From Nostoc sp. TH1S01 (lineage in GTDB: Bacteria > Cyanobacteriota > Cyanobacteriia > Cyanobacteriales > Nostocaceae): a stretch of 64,000 nucleotides of DNA. The position numbers and the translations under genes were made by a program. How positions within the stretch are numbered: the stretch's first letter is position 1; every line of letters starts with the position of its first letter. The notes under the pieces were generated by a model that was not told where the DNA came from, did not search any database, and saw only the letters and a list, made by a program, of their open reading frames with translations. Positions 63,543 to 64,000 of the stretch are shown piece after piece. The stretch spans positions 1 to 64,000 of the forward strand of contig JAGKSW010000095.1 of assembly GCA_018993265.1 (NCBI GenBank). Reading direction: 5' to 3'.

Positions 63543-64000
63543 ATGACTACGCAAACCGTATCTCCATCACAAGTGTATCAAGGCCAATTTGGCGAATTCA
63601 CTATTGAGCAAAGCGATCGCACTGGTGTAATTATCTATCGTACTGCGTTAATGGTAGCTGCACTCAGCTTTGCTGCGGGGACTGTTTTGGCATTGTTTTA
63701 CAATAACCCCACTACCATCCAAGCAATTACCCCTTTGTATACCTGCTTTAGTTTAGCTCTCGGTGTCAGTTTGCTGACCATTCATATATACATGGCTTTG
63801 CTGCACCGAATTTTACAAGTTTTTTGGTTAATTGGGAGTGTTTCTGGGTTTATCTTTGCCCATGTTGATAGTCAACCTTTTGCTTTGACTGTCTACACAA
63901 ACCCATTAACTATCTTAGGAGTAGGTTTTACTTTTGCAGCATTGACAGGCATTTATTTTAAAGAAGCATTTTGCTTTAACCGTCTGGAAACTAAAGTTTT
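63543..64000 (+). CDS. DUF2301-like integral membrane protein, cut by the window end
   Basis: The first 152 codons of a gene that continues past the window. It starts MTTQTVSPSQVYQGQFGEFT at 63543. Several hydrophobic segments follow (LMVAALSFAAGTVLALF, TCFSLALGVSLLTIHIYMALL, VFWLIGSVSGFIFAHV, LTILGVGFTFAALTGIYF), then KEAFCFNRLETK. The pattern (YRTALMVAAL ..., EAFCFNRLE) fits DUF2301, a cyanobacterial and plant family of unknown function. It lies 41 bases after the SAM-hydrolase-type gene, so probably one transcript. Confidence 0.75.
   Translation, partial: MTTQTVSPSQVYQGQFGEFTIEQSDRTGVIIYRTALMVAALSFAAGTVLALFYNNPTTIQAITPLYTCFSLALGVSLLTIHIYMALLHRILQVFWLIGSVSGFIFAHVDSQPFALTVYTNPLTILGVGFTFAALTGIYFKEAFCFNRLETKV

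Overview
The window looks like the chromosome of a filamentous, Nostoc/Anabaena-type cyanobacterium. It is AT-rich and dotted with the HIP1 octamer GCGATCGC. It carries plant- and algal-type genes (ycf46, ycf35, sqdB, sqdX), carboxysome shell genes (a ccmK3/ccmK4 pair), a CyaB1-type tandem-GAF adenylate cyclase, a HetZ-related protein, and the heptamer repeats (STRRs) and very small palindromic repeats that crowd heterocyst-former genomes.

Layout. 0-6 kb: SRPBCC protein and GAF histidine kinase, a ribbon-helix-helix protein, a possible structured RNA, an HNH nuclease with a companion gene, and a NodB-type deacetylase lipoprotein. 6.2-8.35 kb: a long tRNA array of 19 genes on the + strand, with a candidate promoter and hairpin in front. 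8.35-11.1 kb: TPR protein and an orphan DNA cytosine methyltransferase. 11.4-18.8 kb: minus-strand envelope cluster purC, omp85/bamA, lpxC, fabZ, lpxA, lpxB. 19.6-26.6 kb: small conserved gene, stand-alone TnpB, GAF-GAF-PAS-cyclase, and the sulfolipid genes sqdX and sqdB. 27.5-30 kb: RHH/zinc protein, ycf46, ycf35. 30-33.6 kb: hemerythrin, ABC-2 permease, DUF3172-like and AMIN proteins. 33.8-35.2 kb: an HNH-less IscB relative (IsrB type) with a structured putative guide-RNA region upstream. 35.2-45.1 kb: cation/proton antiporter, SGNH hydrolase, endonuclease V, a Dps/ChaB stress pair, alpha/beta hydrolase and ccmK3/ccmK4. 46-53.5 kb: HetZ-related protein, an ATPase-less PilB-like protein, a Crp-type regulator, an M61 peptidase and an AI-2E family transporter. 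53.5-58.4 kb: DMT transporter, secreted small protein, tRNA-Ser, metallophosphoesterase, HtpX. 58.5-59.5 kb: a MITE and a graveyard of antitoxin genes. 59.6-64 kb: aspS, a Uma2 protein, a 51-residue gene, a SAM hydroxide adenosyltransferase-like gene and a membrane protein cut by the window end.

How genes work together. The lpxC-fabZ-lpxA-lpxB run makes the lipid A precursor, and Omp85/BamA next to it inserts outer-membrane proteins. SqdB makes UDP-sulfoquinovose and SqdX transfers it to lipid. The cyclase makes cAMP and the Crp-type protein keeps the residues to bind it. CcmK3 and CcmK4 are accessory carboxysome shell subunits.

Most worth a second look: (1) the IsrB-type RuvC-only nuclease and the 131-nt element upstream of it, closed by a perfect 10-bp stem; (2) the tRNA array, which holds five leucine anticodons on class I (short variable loop) tRNA bodies, one of them split in its T arm by a small mobile repeat that recurs elsewhere in the window; (3) a histidine kinase whose phospho-acceptor His is Asp, inside a HIP1 site; (4) a MITE with a 5-bp duplication beside an antitoxin pseudogene; (5) a PilB-like protein without an ATPase core next to a HetZ-related gene. 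All family assignments are from reading the sequence; no database search was run.
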